Origin: Collinsella sp.
Lineage (GTDB): Bacteria > Actinomycetota > Coriobacteriia > Coriobacteriales > Coriobacteriaceae
Reading direction: 5' to 3'
DNA: 5,149 bases
NCBI GenBank assembly: GCA_022728415.1
Contig: JAIJJM010000199.1
Location: 1-5,149, forward strand
Shown here: positions 1 through 4,645 of the stretch, piece by piece
Layout: every line of letters begins with the position of its first letter
Position numbering within the stretch: position 1 is the stretch's first letter
The notes under the pieces: model-generated
The model's input: the letters and a program-made list of their open reading frames with translations, nothing else
Databases searched by the model: none
What the model was told of the DNA's origin: nothing
Position numbers and translations under genes: made by a program

Positions 1-57
1 AGCAACTCCCACCGCCATCAGGGCAATCACAACAAGCACAATATCAATAGCAGACAT
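1..57 (-). CDS. N-terminal fragment of an unidentified membrane protein (runs off the window)
   Basis: On the minus strand an ATG at 57 opens a frame of 19 codons that stays open to the window edge. It encodes MSAIDIVLVVIALMAVGVA, an almost wholly hydrophobic stretch typical of an N-terminal membrane anchor or first transmembrane helix. A GGCGGAG sequence lies just upstream, but GGAG is only 3 bases from the ATG, which is shorter than usual. The gene follows the HTH gene by 51 bp on the same strand, and I see no terminator in the gap, so it could be read from the same transcript. The fragment is too short to assign a family. Confidence 0.5.
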   Translation of the reverse strand, partial: MSAIDIVLVVIALMAVGVA

Positions 58-108
58 AGACTCCGCCCAACAAACCCAATCGAGTATCAATCAAAACCGC
101 GATCAATC

Positions 109-672
109 TTACCCCGCCACACGCACCGGGCGCCCGGCCCCTTCTTGGGTGCTTCTCTCTTCCGCATATTCCATAATGCGACGCGCCGTCTCCCTGCTCA
201 CTTTTGAGTCATTGCCGGCCAAGTATGCGTATACGTTTCCTTTATTCAAGTGCAGAGCACGGCAGAGGCCATAGCGCGTTACACCCGATTCCTCCAATGC
301 TTTCAGTGTTCTCTTTCTCATCAGGGCGTTCACCCTTCTGTTAGCCGCTGGCTTTTCTTTCACCCCTCTATACGCACGCCAAACGTTGGCATAACGATTA
401 GGGAGCTCACTTTTGGCGCATAGAGACGCCATGTTACCCGCTTGACTGTACAAGGACAAAACGCCTCGGTAATCCTCTTCCATCCACGAGCCCTCAGATA
501 AACCCAGAACGTATTCGGCTTTTCCTTGCGCCAAAGCGAGCAAAAACAGAGGCTCCGCCACGCGCGGCGCAACCGTCGTCGCCCGCTCAACCAGTTTTCT
601 AAAACTTAGTGACTGCTGTCCGGACAGCTCTCGGCAATAGCCTTTTAAGAATCCCTCAAAGGTCAAATTCAA
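109..672 (-). CDS. Helix-turn-helix protein, partner of the nucleotidyltransferase; putative antitoxin or regulator
   Basis: This 187-residue protein has an alpha-helical N-terminal part (about 1-105) and a basic C-terminal DNA-binding region. Residues 118-172 start RKRTLKALEESGV and continue through an XRE-like helix-turn-helix around 130-153 (RYGLCRALHLNKGNVYAYL), then a conserved-looking SKVSRETARRIMEY helix. The start is TTG at 672: its TTGA overlaps the TGA stop of the upstream nucleotidyltransferase gene, and a near-perfect AAGGAGG lies 7 bases upstream. The next in-frame Met is near residue 64 and would remove a third of the protein. From family memory, similar HTH proteins are found next to DUF6036-type nucleotidyltransferases; I could not check this. 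The tight coupling and DNA-binding tail suggest an antitoxin/autoregulator, but the function is inferred. Base composition appears more AT-rich than the mutY region. Confidence 0.85.
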   Translation of the reverse strand: MNLTFEGFLKGYCRELSGQQSLSFRKLVERATTVAPRVAEPLFLLALAQGKAEYVLGLSEGSWMEEDYRGVLSLYSQAGNMASLCAKSELPNRYANVWRAYRGVKEKPAANRRVNALMRKRTLKALEESGVTRYGLCRALHLNKGNVYAYLAGNDSKVSRETARRIMEYAEERSTQEGAGRPVRVAG

Positions 673-1199
673 CCGAACACCTCCTTTTTGTATTGTCTGT
701 ATGCGCAGACCATCTCTTGATAACTCCGCTCCGAAGGCGACGAGGCCAACGCCTCTCCTTCATCGAATATAAGCCGCTCGAGCAGATCCCAATCAAGTCG
801 ATCGATAAATGCTCGACTATGGAGGTCAACGATGTCGTTCGGACGATAGGCATAAAGCTTCATCACCGCCAGATCCTCCAAAGATGGCGTAAAGTACCTG
901 ATAAAATGCGCCCCAATCTCCAATGGGATCAGGCGATCTTCGTAATTGAATGGCATCTGGTTGCAATATGCCACTGCCATACCATTCACCTCGGGGTATC
1001 GAGCTATGATCTCGCGGAGACACCCGTCTGCCTCAAACACATCAATGTCATGTGTAACCGACCGATTCGTCACATCGTTTAGCATGAAGGCGCATCCTCC
1101 CACCAATACAACGCTCGGTCTATCGTCTCTTGGACCTATTTCCAGCTCCGCCTCTTCGTCAATGCCCAAAAGAGTCTGCTCTAAATCCTGCTTATACAT
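669..1199 (-). CDS. AbiEii/DUF6036-like nucleotidyltransferase, putative toxin
   Basis: This 176-residue protein has the signature of the minimal nucleotidyltransferase fold. It has VLVGGCAFML (31-40) with the GG pair at 34-35, followed by THDIDVF (49-55) with the metal-binding Asp pair D51-x-D53. Further on, SLEDLAVMKLYAYRP and the following NDIVDL (106-126) match the Lys-containing helix and Asp motif common in AbiEii-like and DUF6036 proteins. Known relatives include AbiEii and MenT toxins, which transfer nucleotides to targets such as tRNA; other MNT proteins act as antitoxins. The ATG at 1199 is preceded by AGGA at 6 bases. Its stop overlaps the TTG of the HTH gene, so the two are co-translated. 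Classical AbiE places the antitoxin gene first, and here the order is reversed. The fold is well supported; the toxin role and substrate are inference. Confidence 0.85.
   Translation of the reverse strand: MYKQDLEQTLLGIDEEAELEIGPRDDRPSVVLVGGCAFMLNDVTNRSVTHDIDVFEADGCLREIIARYPEVNGMAVAYCNQMPFNYEDRLIPLEIGAHFIRYFTPSLEDLAVMKLYAYRPNDIVDLHSRAFIDRLDWDLLERLIFDEGEALASSPSERSYQEMVCAYRQYKKEVFG
680..686 (-). promoter_or_regulatory. Strong ribosome binding site that decides a TTG start
   Basis: AAGGAGG on the minus strand lies 7 bases before the TTG at 672, inside the last codons of the upstream nucleotidyltransferase gene. It matches the anti-Shine-Dalgarno sequence almost fully. This supports the TTG start and translational coupling of the pair. 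Confidence 0.85.
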
Positions 1200-1249
1200 A
1201 GCAAATCCTATTATTATTCATCTTCAATAATACTATTCAGTAGCGCGGC

Positions 1250-1309
1250 AGGACCTACAGGATGCAAGAATTCTACTCGTGGCGATAATCCCTACATCCT
1301 AGAAGTCCT
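1250..1309. repeat. Imperfect inverted repeat upstream of the nucleotidyltransferase gene
   Basis: AGGAC (1250-1254) pairs with GTCCT (1305-1309), and AGGATG (1259-1264) pairs with CATCCT (1295-1300). The two blocks are separated by 4-base internal loops and enclose a 30-base centre containing the palindrome AGAATTCT. The dyad is 51 bp upstream of the nucleotidyltransferase ATG and 13 bp past the end of the 1323-1745 gene. No U-run follows on the minus strand, so a terminator is unlikely. An operator for the pair or a leader structure is possible. Confidence 0.4.
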
Positions 1310-1322
1310 AATGTGACAAACG

Positions 1323-1745
1323 CTAACTCTCCCAGCCGGCGCGGATGGTTGTTATGACATCGCCTAGGCGCTGGCCGAGGGCTGACAGATGTTGGAGCAC
1401 TTCATTGGGAGAGGCGCCGTTGAGGATGCAGGTGAGGGCATACGAGACCAGGAAAATCACCGCAAGTCCTAACGGAATGAGCACGATCATCGCTAATGTG
1501 CGCAGGCGCTGGCCCACGCGGCGGTGACGCGTGCGGCGTTTGTCGAACGCAAGCTCCTGCGCATACGAATCTTGTTGTACGGAATAGTTCTCTGGCGCCG
1601 ATCCGCCCGCAGGCGAAACCGCAGGCGTGGCATTTTGCGCAGGGGGCCGGGCGGCTGCCCTTTGCATTTGCATCTCCATGAGCCGTTGCTGCTGGCGCAA
1701 CATGCGCTCGGCTTGTTGCTGCGGAGTCTCAAGAAACAGATCCAT
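1323..1745 (-). CDS. Small single-pass membrane protein, function unknown
   Basis: This 140-residue protein belongs to no family I recognise. In order it shows a Gln/Met/Arg-rich helix likely to form a coiled coil (about 8-32, e.g. QQQAERMLRQQQRLMEMQMQ), a Pro/Ala-rich linker (33-52), a strongly basic stretch KRRTRHRRVGQRLR (69-82), one hydrophobic helix (about 84-108, AMIVLIPLGLAVIFLVSYAL), and a short C-terminal amphipathic helix ending TTIRAGWES. The basic cluster before the membrane helix predicts a cytoplasmic N-terminus and an external C-terminus by the positive-inside rule. The ATG at 1745 has GAGGAGG 5 bases upstream, which supports the start and that the gene is expressed. It stands alone: 720 bp of non-coding DNA lies upstream, and the nucleotidyltransferase pair starts 123 bp downstream. 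A role as a membrane-anchored scaffold or stress protein would be speculation. Confidence 0.8.
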   Translation of the reverse strand: MDLFLETPQQQAERMLRQQQRLMEMQMQRAAARPPAQNATPAVSPAGGSAPENYSVQQDSYAQELAFDKRRTRHRRVGQRLRTLAMIVLIPLGLAVIFLVSYALTCILNGASPNEVLQHLSALGQRLGDVITTIRAGWES

Positions 1746-1757
1746 GCTGGCCTCCTC

Positions 1758-2025
1758 AATCGGAGCATTCGACGCTTACGCCCAGCATCCCGCACCGCTA
1801 AGGCCACGGCAACGCAATCCGTAGCAATAGCCGCAAAGTTTCTTGTTGGCAAAAGCTGTCGAAAACCTCAACAACTCCCCTACCAGCACTTTCTCTGAGC
1901 TTTTTTCGCCAGCAATCTTTTGGCCTTCCGCCCTTACGCCAACTGACCAAAATCTAACCAAAAGCTTGACGTCAATTGTGAAGACCGGAACCTCAAACAA
2001 GGCGCGGCGCCCCGAATGAGGCGCG
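1758..2025. other. Intergenic region upstream of the membrane-protein gene
   Basis: I find no convincing gene here; open frames on either strand lack a ribosome binding site or use poor starts. Two small motifs stand out. One is the perfect 10 bp palindrome TTGACGTCAA at 1966-1975. The other is a pair of ACCAAAA direct repeats at 1946-1952 and 1957-1963, spaced 11 bp apart (one helical turn). Either could be a regulator site for the gene at 1323-1745. I could not place a good -35/-10 pair. Confidence 0.35.
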
Positions 2026-2049
2026 AAAAAACAAGGCGGCACGGCCTTG
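2026..2049 (-). terminator. Rho-independent terminator (minus strand)
   Basis: On the minus strand CAAGGC (2049-2044), a 6-base loop and GCCTTG (2037-2032) form a perfect 6 bp stem directly followed by six U residues (2031-2026). It lies just outside the left end of the MITE-like element. It would stop transcripts coming from rubrerythrin or from the element before they reach the membrane-protein gene. Confidence 0.65.
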
Positions 2050-2061
2050 GGCGAAGCACCC

Positions 2062-2085
2062 TGGACAGTTAGTTCAAATACGTAT
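2062..2085 (+). repeat. Left terminal inverted repeat
   Basis: This 24 bp arm begins TGGACAGTTAGTTC and ends with the palindrome ATACGTAT. It differs from the complement of the right arm at one position (2077). Confidence 0.8.
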
Positions 2086-2088
2086 AAT
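2062..2088 (+). promoter_or_regulatory. Promoter-like motif in the left terminal repeat, pointing inward
   Basis: TGGACA (2062-2067, five of six matches to TTGACA) and a perfect TATAAT (2083-2088) are separated by 15 bases. The spacing is short for a sigma-70-type promoter, so activity is uncertain. It would transcribe the element on the plus strand, antisense to the rubrerythrin 3' region. Confidence 0.3.
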
Positions 2089-2213
2089 TCAGACCCCCTA
2101 CATATGCCCTAAGATGCTACGTTTGGCGCGATTGAGTCCGCACAACGGGCAAGTAAGACCTAAAACCAGGCCCTTCAGGCAGCCCAAAGGGGCTCGATAG
2201 GCCTCCAACTGCC

Positions 2214-2238
2214 AAAAAGCCGACCGCAGAGCGATCGG
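2214..2238 (-). terminator. Terminator-like hairpin inside the element (minus strand)
   Basis: On the minus strand CCGATCGC (2238-2231), loop TCT and GCGGTCGG (2227-2220) form an 8 bp stem with one U-G pair, followed by C and five U residues (2218-2214). It sits next to the right terminal repeat, so an inserted copy brings a terminator facing away from rubrerythrin. Confidence 0.55.
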
Positions 2239-2242
2239 AAAA

Positions 2243-2266
2243 ATACGTATCTGAACTAACTGTCCA
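2243..2266 (-). repeat. Right terminal inverted repeat
   Basis: This 24 bp arm starts with the palindrome ATACGTAT and ends CTAACTGTCCA. It is the complement of the left arm apart from one base. Read on the minus strand it has the same TGGACA box but a weaker TATTTT in place of TATAAT. Confidence 0.8.
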
Positions 2267-2278
2267 CCCCATACAAGA

Positions 2279-2304
2279 CGTGCCGCCCCAAAAGGGACGG
2301 CACG
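2279..2304 (-). terminator. Likely rubrerythrin terminator
   Basis: On the minus strand CGTGCCG-T-CCC, loop TTTT and GGG-G-CGGCACG form an 11 bp stem closed by one U-G pair. On the plus strand that pair would be a C-A mismatch, which favours minus-strand use. The tail UCUUGUAU is only partly U-rich, so termination may be modest. It lies about 160 bases past the rubrerythrin stop. Confidence 0.5.
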
Positions 2305-2466
2305 CAAACTTATAATCAGCTTTTCTGTAGCGAGCACGCGACGACCCAACGCCGGAGCGCAGGGCGGGGAAATACCTTTGCCTCGCGCGACCCTGCGGAG
2401 CCGTGAGCGAGAGGGGAAGGCAATCCGGCCTCCCGCCCTGAACTCCGCAGCAGCCCGCACCAAGCG
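2305..2466. other. GC-rich spacer downstream of rubrerythrin, rich in inverted repeats
   Basis: No credible gene is present. CGCAGGG (2358-2364) can pair with CCCTGCG (2391-2397). Alternatively CAGGGCGGG (2360-2368) can pair with CCCGCCCTG (2432-2440). The two pairings are mutually exclusive. The stretch would be the structured 3' untranslated region of the rubrerythrin mRNA. Confidence 0.35.
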
Positions 2467-3006
2467 CTAGTAGTTCACCACCTGCTCCTCAAAGTACGCC
2501 TTCGGGTGGTTGCACACCGGGCACACCTCGGGCGCTTCGGCACCCACATGTAGGTGCCCGCAGTTCAGGCACTTCCATACCTTCACGCCCTCGCGCTCAA
2601 ACACCTCGCCCGACTCAATGCGCTCGACAAGCTTGTTGTAGCGCTCCTCGTGAGCCTTCTCGACAGCACCGACGCCGCGGAACTTTGCGGCAATCTCGGC
2701 AAAGCCCTCCTCCTCGGCGGTCTTGGCAAACTCGTCGTACATCGTGGTCCACTCGTAGTTCTCGCCCGCAGCGGCATCACGCAAGTTGTCCAGGGTGTCG
2801 GGAACGGCGCCGTCGTGCAGATACTTAAACCACAGCTTGGCGTGCTCGGACTCGTTGCCTGCGGTCTCGGCAAAGATATTCGAGATCTGAACGTAGCCGT
2901 CCTTTTTGGCCTTAGATGCGTAGTAGCGATACTTGGTGTGCGCCTGGGACTCACCGGCAAAAGCGGTCTCGAGGTTCTTCTTGGTTTGGGAGTTCTCAAA
3001 ATCCAT
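2467..3006 (-). CDS. rbr: Rubrerythrin (NADH-linked peroxidase of anaerobes)
   Basis: This 179-residue protein has the full rubrerythrin layout. The N-terminal four-helix ferritin-like domain carries the diiron ligands: E19 in [10 protein letters not shown]52-x2-H55 in [11 protein letters not shown]82 and E85 in AGENYEW, and E116 in [10 protein letters not shown]. The C-terminal rubredoxin-like domain (from about 143) has two C-x2-C pairs, C146/C149 and C162/C165, that hold the electron-transfer iron. Known members reduce hydrogen peroxide to water in the cytoplasm using electrons passed from NADH via rubredoxin-type partners. I chose ATG at 3006 because AAGGGA lies 9 bases upstream and [13 protein letters not shown] is a typical family N-terminus. 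An upstream GTG at 3027 would add seven residues and overlap that ribosome binding site. It lies 114 bp downstream of the glycosylase gene, which suggests a shared oxidative-stress role. Confidence 0.96.
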   Translation of the reverse strand: MDFENSQTKKNLETAFAGESQAHTKYRYYASKAKKDGYVQISNIFAETAGNESEHAKLWFKYLHDGAVPDTLDNLRDAAAGENYEWTTMYDEFAKTAEEEGFAEIAAKFRGVGAVEKAHEERYNKLVERIESGEVFEREGVKVWKCLNCGHLHVGAEAPEVCPVCNHPKAYFEEQVVNY

Positions 3007-3029
3007 AGGTGTACTTCCCTTCAACACAT

Positions 3030-3052
3030 GCCGCCCGTAGGCTTCGGGTGGC
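3030..3052. promoter_or_regulatory. Hairpin in the rubrerythrin 5' leader
   Basis: GCCGCCCG (3030-3037) and CGGGTGGC (3045-3052) form a stem around a 7-base loop. It is 8 bp with a G-U pair on the plus strand, or 7 bp with an A-C mismatch in the rubrerythrin mRNA. It ends about 10 bases before the ribosome binding site and could shape the leader. Confidence 0.35.
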
Positions 3053-3080
3053 CTTGTCTTTAGGATGCCCTCATGTCGAA

Positions 3081-3109
3081 AATCTAAACCTTACAATCCT
3101 GTTCTTCAG
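3081..3109 (-). promoter_or_regulatory. Weak candidate promoter for rubrerythrin
   Basis: On the minus strand CTGAAG (3109-3104) and TAGATT (3086-3081) are separated by 17 bases, matching the -35 and -10 consensus at 3 and 4 of 6 positions. AAATCT/AGATTT half-sites overlap both boxes (3080-3085 and 3108-3113). The assignment is tentative; readthrough from the upstream operon is also possible. Confidence 0.25.
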
Positions 3110-3120
3110 ATTTGAGCGGG

Positions 3121-4026
3121 CTACACACTCAGCCAACGATCGCCCTCGGAGCGGCAAAAGCCCTCGCGCTCCAGATCAGCAAGAATACTTGCGACCAGCT
3201 CGCGCTCGACCGACTCTCTGCCGGCTGCCGCCTCCATCTCGTTAACGCCAGCAACAGCTTCATCAACCGTAATGCCCGCCGGCTGCCCATCGCGCGCCGC
3301 CAGCAGCATGCGCACAATATGGGCGCGCTTTTGACGGCGCGAGCCCTCAAACTTGGACTGACGGCTATAGCCCGCCGACCGCCTGGATGGATTTGGCAGC
3401 GTCTTTTTAAGATACGCGCCGTAATCCAGCAGCGCGTAATACCACGCGCGCGGCGTGTCGGCATCGTCTTGAGGCGCGGCAAAGGGAGCAATCTCATCCG
3501 CCGTCGTACCGGGAGCCGCCGGACAGGCGGCTTGGATCAGCGGCACCAGCTCGCGATCGGGAACGGCCGACACATCGGGAAAGAAATGATGCAAAAAGAC
3601 CGTGCGCACGTTGGTCTCCAGATACACGCCCGGAAGATCGAACGCAAACGACCGGATGCCCTGCGCCGTCGCCGGGCCAATACCGGGCAGGGCGACCAGG
3701 TCGCGCGTCTCACGTGGAAACTCCCCATCCCAGTCTTCCATAACGCACTGAGCGGCTCTGTGAATCGCCAGAGCACGCCGGTTGTAGCCCATCCCCTGCC
3801 AGGCATCCAAAACGTCGGAAGGAGCGGCCTGAGCGAGCGCCTGTACGGTCGGAAAGCGGTCGAGCCACGCGGGCATACGCGTCTCCACACGCGGCACCTG
3901 CGTTTGCTGCAGCATAACCTCGGAAAGCCAAATAATGTACGGGTCGCGCGTGCGGCGCCACGGAAGGTCGCGATAACGCAGGACCCCTTCCGAACGAATC
4001 ATCGAACGAAAGGGGTCCTGAATCAT
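3121..4026 (-). CDS. mutY: MutY-like adenine DNA glycosylase, iron-sulphur-free short form with a winged-helix-like C-terminus
   Basis: This 301-residue HhH-GPD protein resembles the base-excision enzyme that removes adenine opposite 8-oxoguanine. It shows LPWR (21-24), the MutY hallmark WLSEVMLQQTQV (33-44) with catalytic Glu36, WQGMGYNRRA (76-85) and the helix-hairpin-helix LPGIGPATAQGI (113-124). Three things are odd. The position of the MutY catalytic Asp (DGNV in E. coli) reads ETNV (137-140), so Asp is replaced by Glu. The four cluster cysteines that normally follow the last core helix are absent: the whole protein has only C94, C169 and C291. There is no NUDIX-like 8-oxoG reading domain; residues about 232-301 look like a winged helix. 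Cluster-less MutY enzymes are known. The ATG at 4026 has AAGGAG 7 bases upstream and lies 21 bp after the regulator gene, indicating an operon. Confidence 0.85.
   Translation of the reverse strand: MIQDPFRSMIRSEGVLRYRDLPWRRTRDPYIIWLSEVMLQQTQVPRVETRMPAWLDRFPTVQALAQAAPSDVLDAWQGMGYNRRALAIHRAAQCVMEDWDGEFPRETRDLVALPGIGPATAQGIRSFAFDLPGVYLETNVRTVFLHHFFPDVSAVPDRELVPLIQAACPAAPGTTADEIAPFAAPQDDADTPRAWYYALLDYGAYLKKTLPNPSRRSAGYSRQSKFEGSRRQKRAHIVRMLLAARDGQPAGITVDEAVAGVNEMEAAAGRESVERELVASILADLEREGFCRSEGDRWLSV
3979..4020 (-). promoter_or_regulatory. Perfect 11 bp inverted repeat directly after the mutY start codon
   Basis: CAGGACCCCTT (3979-3989) and AAGGGGTCCTG (4010-4020) are perfect complements separated by 20 bases. 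The spacer itself holds a direct repeat, CGAACGA-ATCAT-CGAACGA (3991-4009). In the mRNA the stem starts 3 bases after the AUG, within codons 3-16. It could form a hairpin that limits ribosome loading, or a DNA operator. ATGATTC also occurs twice in the same frame, at the start codon and at codon 9. Confidence 0.55.
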
Positions 4027-4047
4027 GGCTATGCTCCTTATGCGGCG

Positions 4048-4533
4048 CTATTCCCCCCGGCAAGCGCACGCACAGGTGGCGTACTCGGGAAACGCATCGC
4101 GGTCGGCGAACTTGGAATCGACGGCCGGGAACTGGCGGTGAGCGACGACATCGCCCAGCGAAACGGAATCGAGGTAGTCGCGCATCAGCGCTTGAGCTCC
4201 GGCCCACAGGGAATGATAGCAGCACGTACCCATGCGCGCACAGTCGCCATCGGGCGCGGTGCAATCGTTCATGACGATGGGACCCTGAACGGCCTCAACG
4301 ACCTGGCGGATGGTGACATCGTCGGGGCTGACCTTAAGACGCATGCCGCCATGGACGCCACGCAGGCTCTCCACAATACCGGCCTGAACCAAACCATGCT
4401 GGATCGAACGGGCAAACGAATACGGGACATTGACCTCTTCGGCGGCGGTGCGAACAGAAAGCAGGCGCTCCGGATCCTCGGCAAGCATCGCGAGCATGCG
4501 AAGGGCGTAATCAGTCTTCCTCGATATGTCCAT
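4048..4533 (-). CDS. Rrf2-family iron-sulphur transcription regulator (IscR/NsrR-like)
   Basis: This 161-residue regulator starts with the family hallmark MDISRKTDYALRMLAMLA. A winged helix-turn-helix (about 1-65) includes the wing GVHGGMRL (59-66). The sensor cysteines are C91, C98 and C104 or C105, in the order C-x6-C-x5-C-C-Y-H-S-L-W. C98-x5-C104-x2-H107 followed by LW matches E. coli IscR spacing exactly; the first gap is one residue longer. Such proteins bind a [2Fe-2S] or [4Fe-4S] cluster and respond to iron-sulphur status, nitric oxide or redox stress; which one applies here is unknown. The C-terminus ends in C-A-C-A-C (154-158), an unusual extra thiol cluster. The ATG at 4533 has AAAGGGG 4 bases upstream. 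The gene is followed after 21 bp by the glycosylase, so the regulator probably controls its own operon and perhaps rubrerythrin. Confidence 0.92.
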   Translation of the reverse strand: MDISRKTDYALRMLAMLAEDPERLLSVRTAAEEVNVPYSFARSIQHGLVQAGIVESLRGVHGGMRLKVSPDDVTIRQVVEAVQGPIVMNDCTAPDGDCARMGTCCYHSLWAGAQALMRDYLDSVSLGDVVAHRQFPAVDSKFADRDAFPEYATCACACRGE

Positions 4534-4558
4534 TTTTCCCCTTTCAAAGAATAGGAAC

Positions 4559-4572
4559 AGCTCGAACGAGCT
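4559..4572. promoter_or_regulatory. Palindrome just upstream of the Rrf2 gene, candidate autoregulatory operator
   Basis: AGCTCG-AA-CGAGCT is a perfect 6+6 bp dyad, 13 bp upstream of the ribosome binding site of the Rrf2 gene. A further CGAGCT copy follows at 4580-4585. Position and symmetry suit an operator. It does not clearly match the published IscR or NsrR sites I remember. Confidence 0.4.
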
Positions 4573-4615
4573 CCGGGGCCGAGCTTACGTCGAGACACCA
4601 ATGACCGTATGGACG

Positions 4616-4633
4616 CCCAAATTGCAAAATGGG
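4616..4633. promoter_or_regulatory. TTGCAA-centred imperfect palindrome, candidate operator
   Basis: CCCAAATTGCAAAATGGG is symmetric at 14 of 18 positions: the CCCA/TGGG ends and the TTGCAA core are palindromic, and only the two 2-base linkers mismatch. It lies about 80 bp upstream of the Rrf2 start codon and overlaps one copy of the 13-mer direct repeat. Confidence 0.35.
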
Positions 4634-4645
4634 TGCCCACTGAAC

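Larger units (their letters stand above)
2062..2266. mobile_element. MITE-like non-autonomous element with 24 bp terminal inverted repeats
   Basis: A 205 bp stretch is bounded by near-perfect terminal inverted repeats at 2062-2085 and 2243-2266, identical at 23 of 24 positions. Weaker matching extends inward, giving 28 of 32 overall. The ends read TGGACAG and CTGTCCA, i.e. TG...CA, as in IS3-like elements. A 3 bp CCC flanks both sides (2059-2061 and 2267-2269) and could be a target duplication, though such a short GC match may be chance. The interior has no plausible gene. It has a 5 bp hairpin near the middle (AGCCC-AAAG-GGGCT, 2181-2194) and a terminator hairpin near the right end. The size, inverted ends and lack of a transposase fit a MITE. 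A structured RNA locus or regulatory dyad is the alternative. No copy number could be checked. Confidence 0.65.

Noticed and set aside
43..108. Three ATCAAT(C) repeats at 43-48, 86-92 and 102-108
   Set aside because: They are short and irregularly spaced, one lies inside a coding region, and the number is too small to call a CRISPR, iteron or operator array.
609..1082. 157-codon plus-strand frame
   Set aside because: It is antisense to the nucleotidyltransferase and HTH genes, and no ribosome binding site was seen.
1776..2042. 88-codon minus-strand Cys/Gly-rich frame
   Set aside because: It starts at a GTG inside a terminator hairpin, with no ribosome binding site and no recognisable motif.
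2098..2463. 121-codon minus-strand frame ending in a CPLCG motif
   Set aside because: It runs across the terminators and the right terminal repeat of the element, is Arg/Ala-rich, and has no ribosome binding site. The single C-x2-C is not enough to call a zinc-binding protein or transposase remnant.
2554..3063. 169-codon plus-strand frame with a hydrophobic, Leu/Val-rich product
   Set aside because: It is antisense to rubrerythrin. The apparent hydrophobicity comes from the complement of Glu/Lys/Asn-rich codons.
3112..4554. 480-codon plus-strand open frame
   Set aside because: It lies wholly opposite the Rrf2 and mutY genes, whose protein motifs are unmistakable. The plus-strand product is Arg/Ala/His-rich with no domain, a usual antisense artefact of GC-rich coding DNA.
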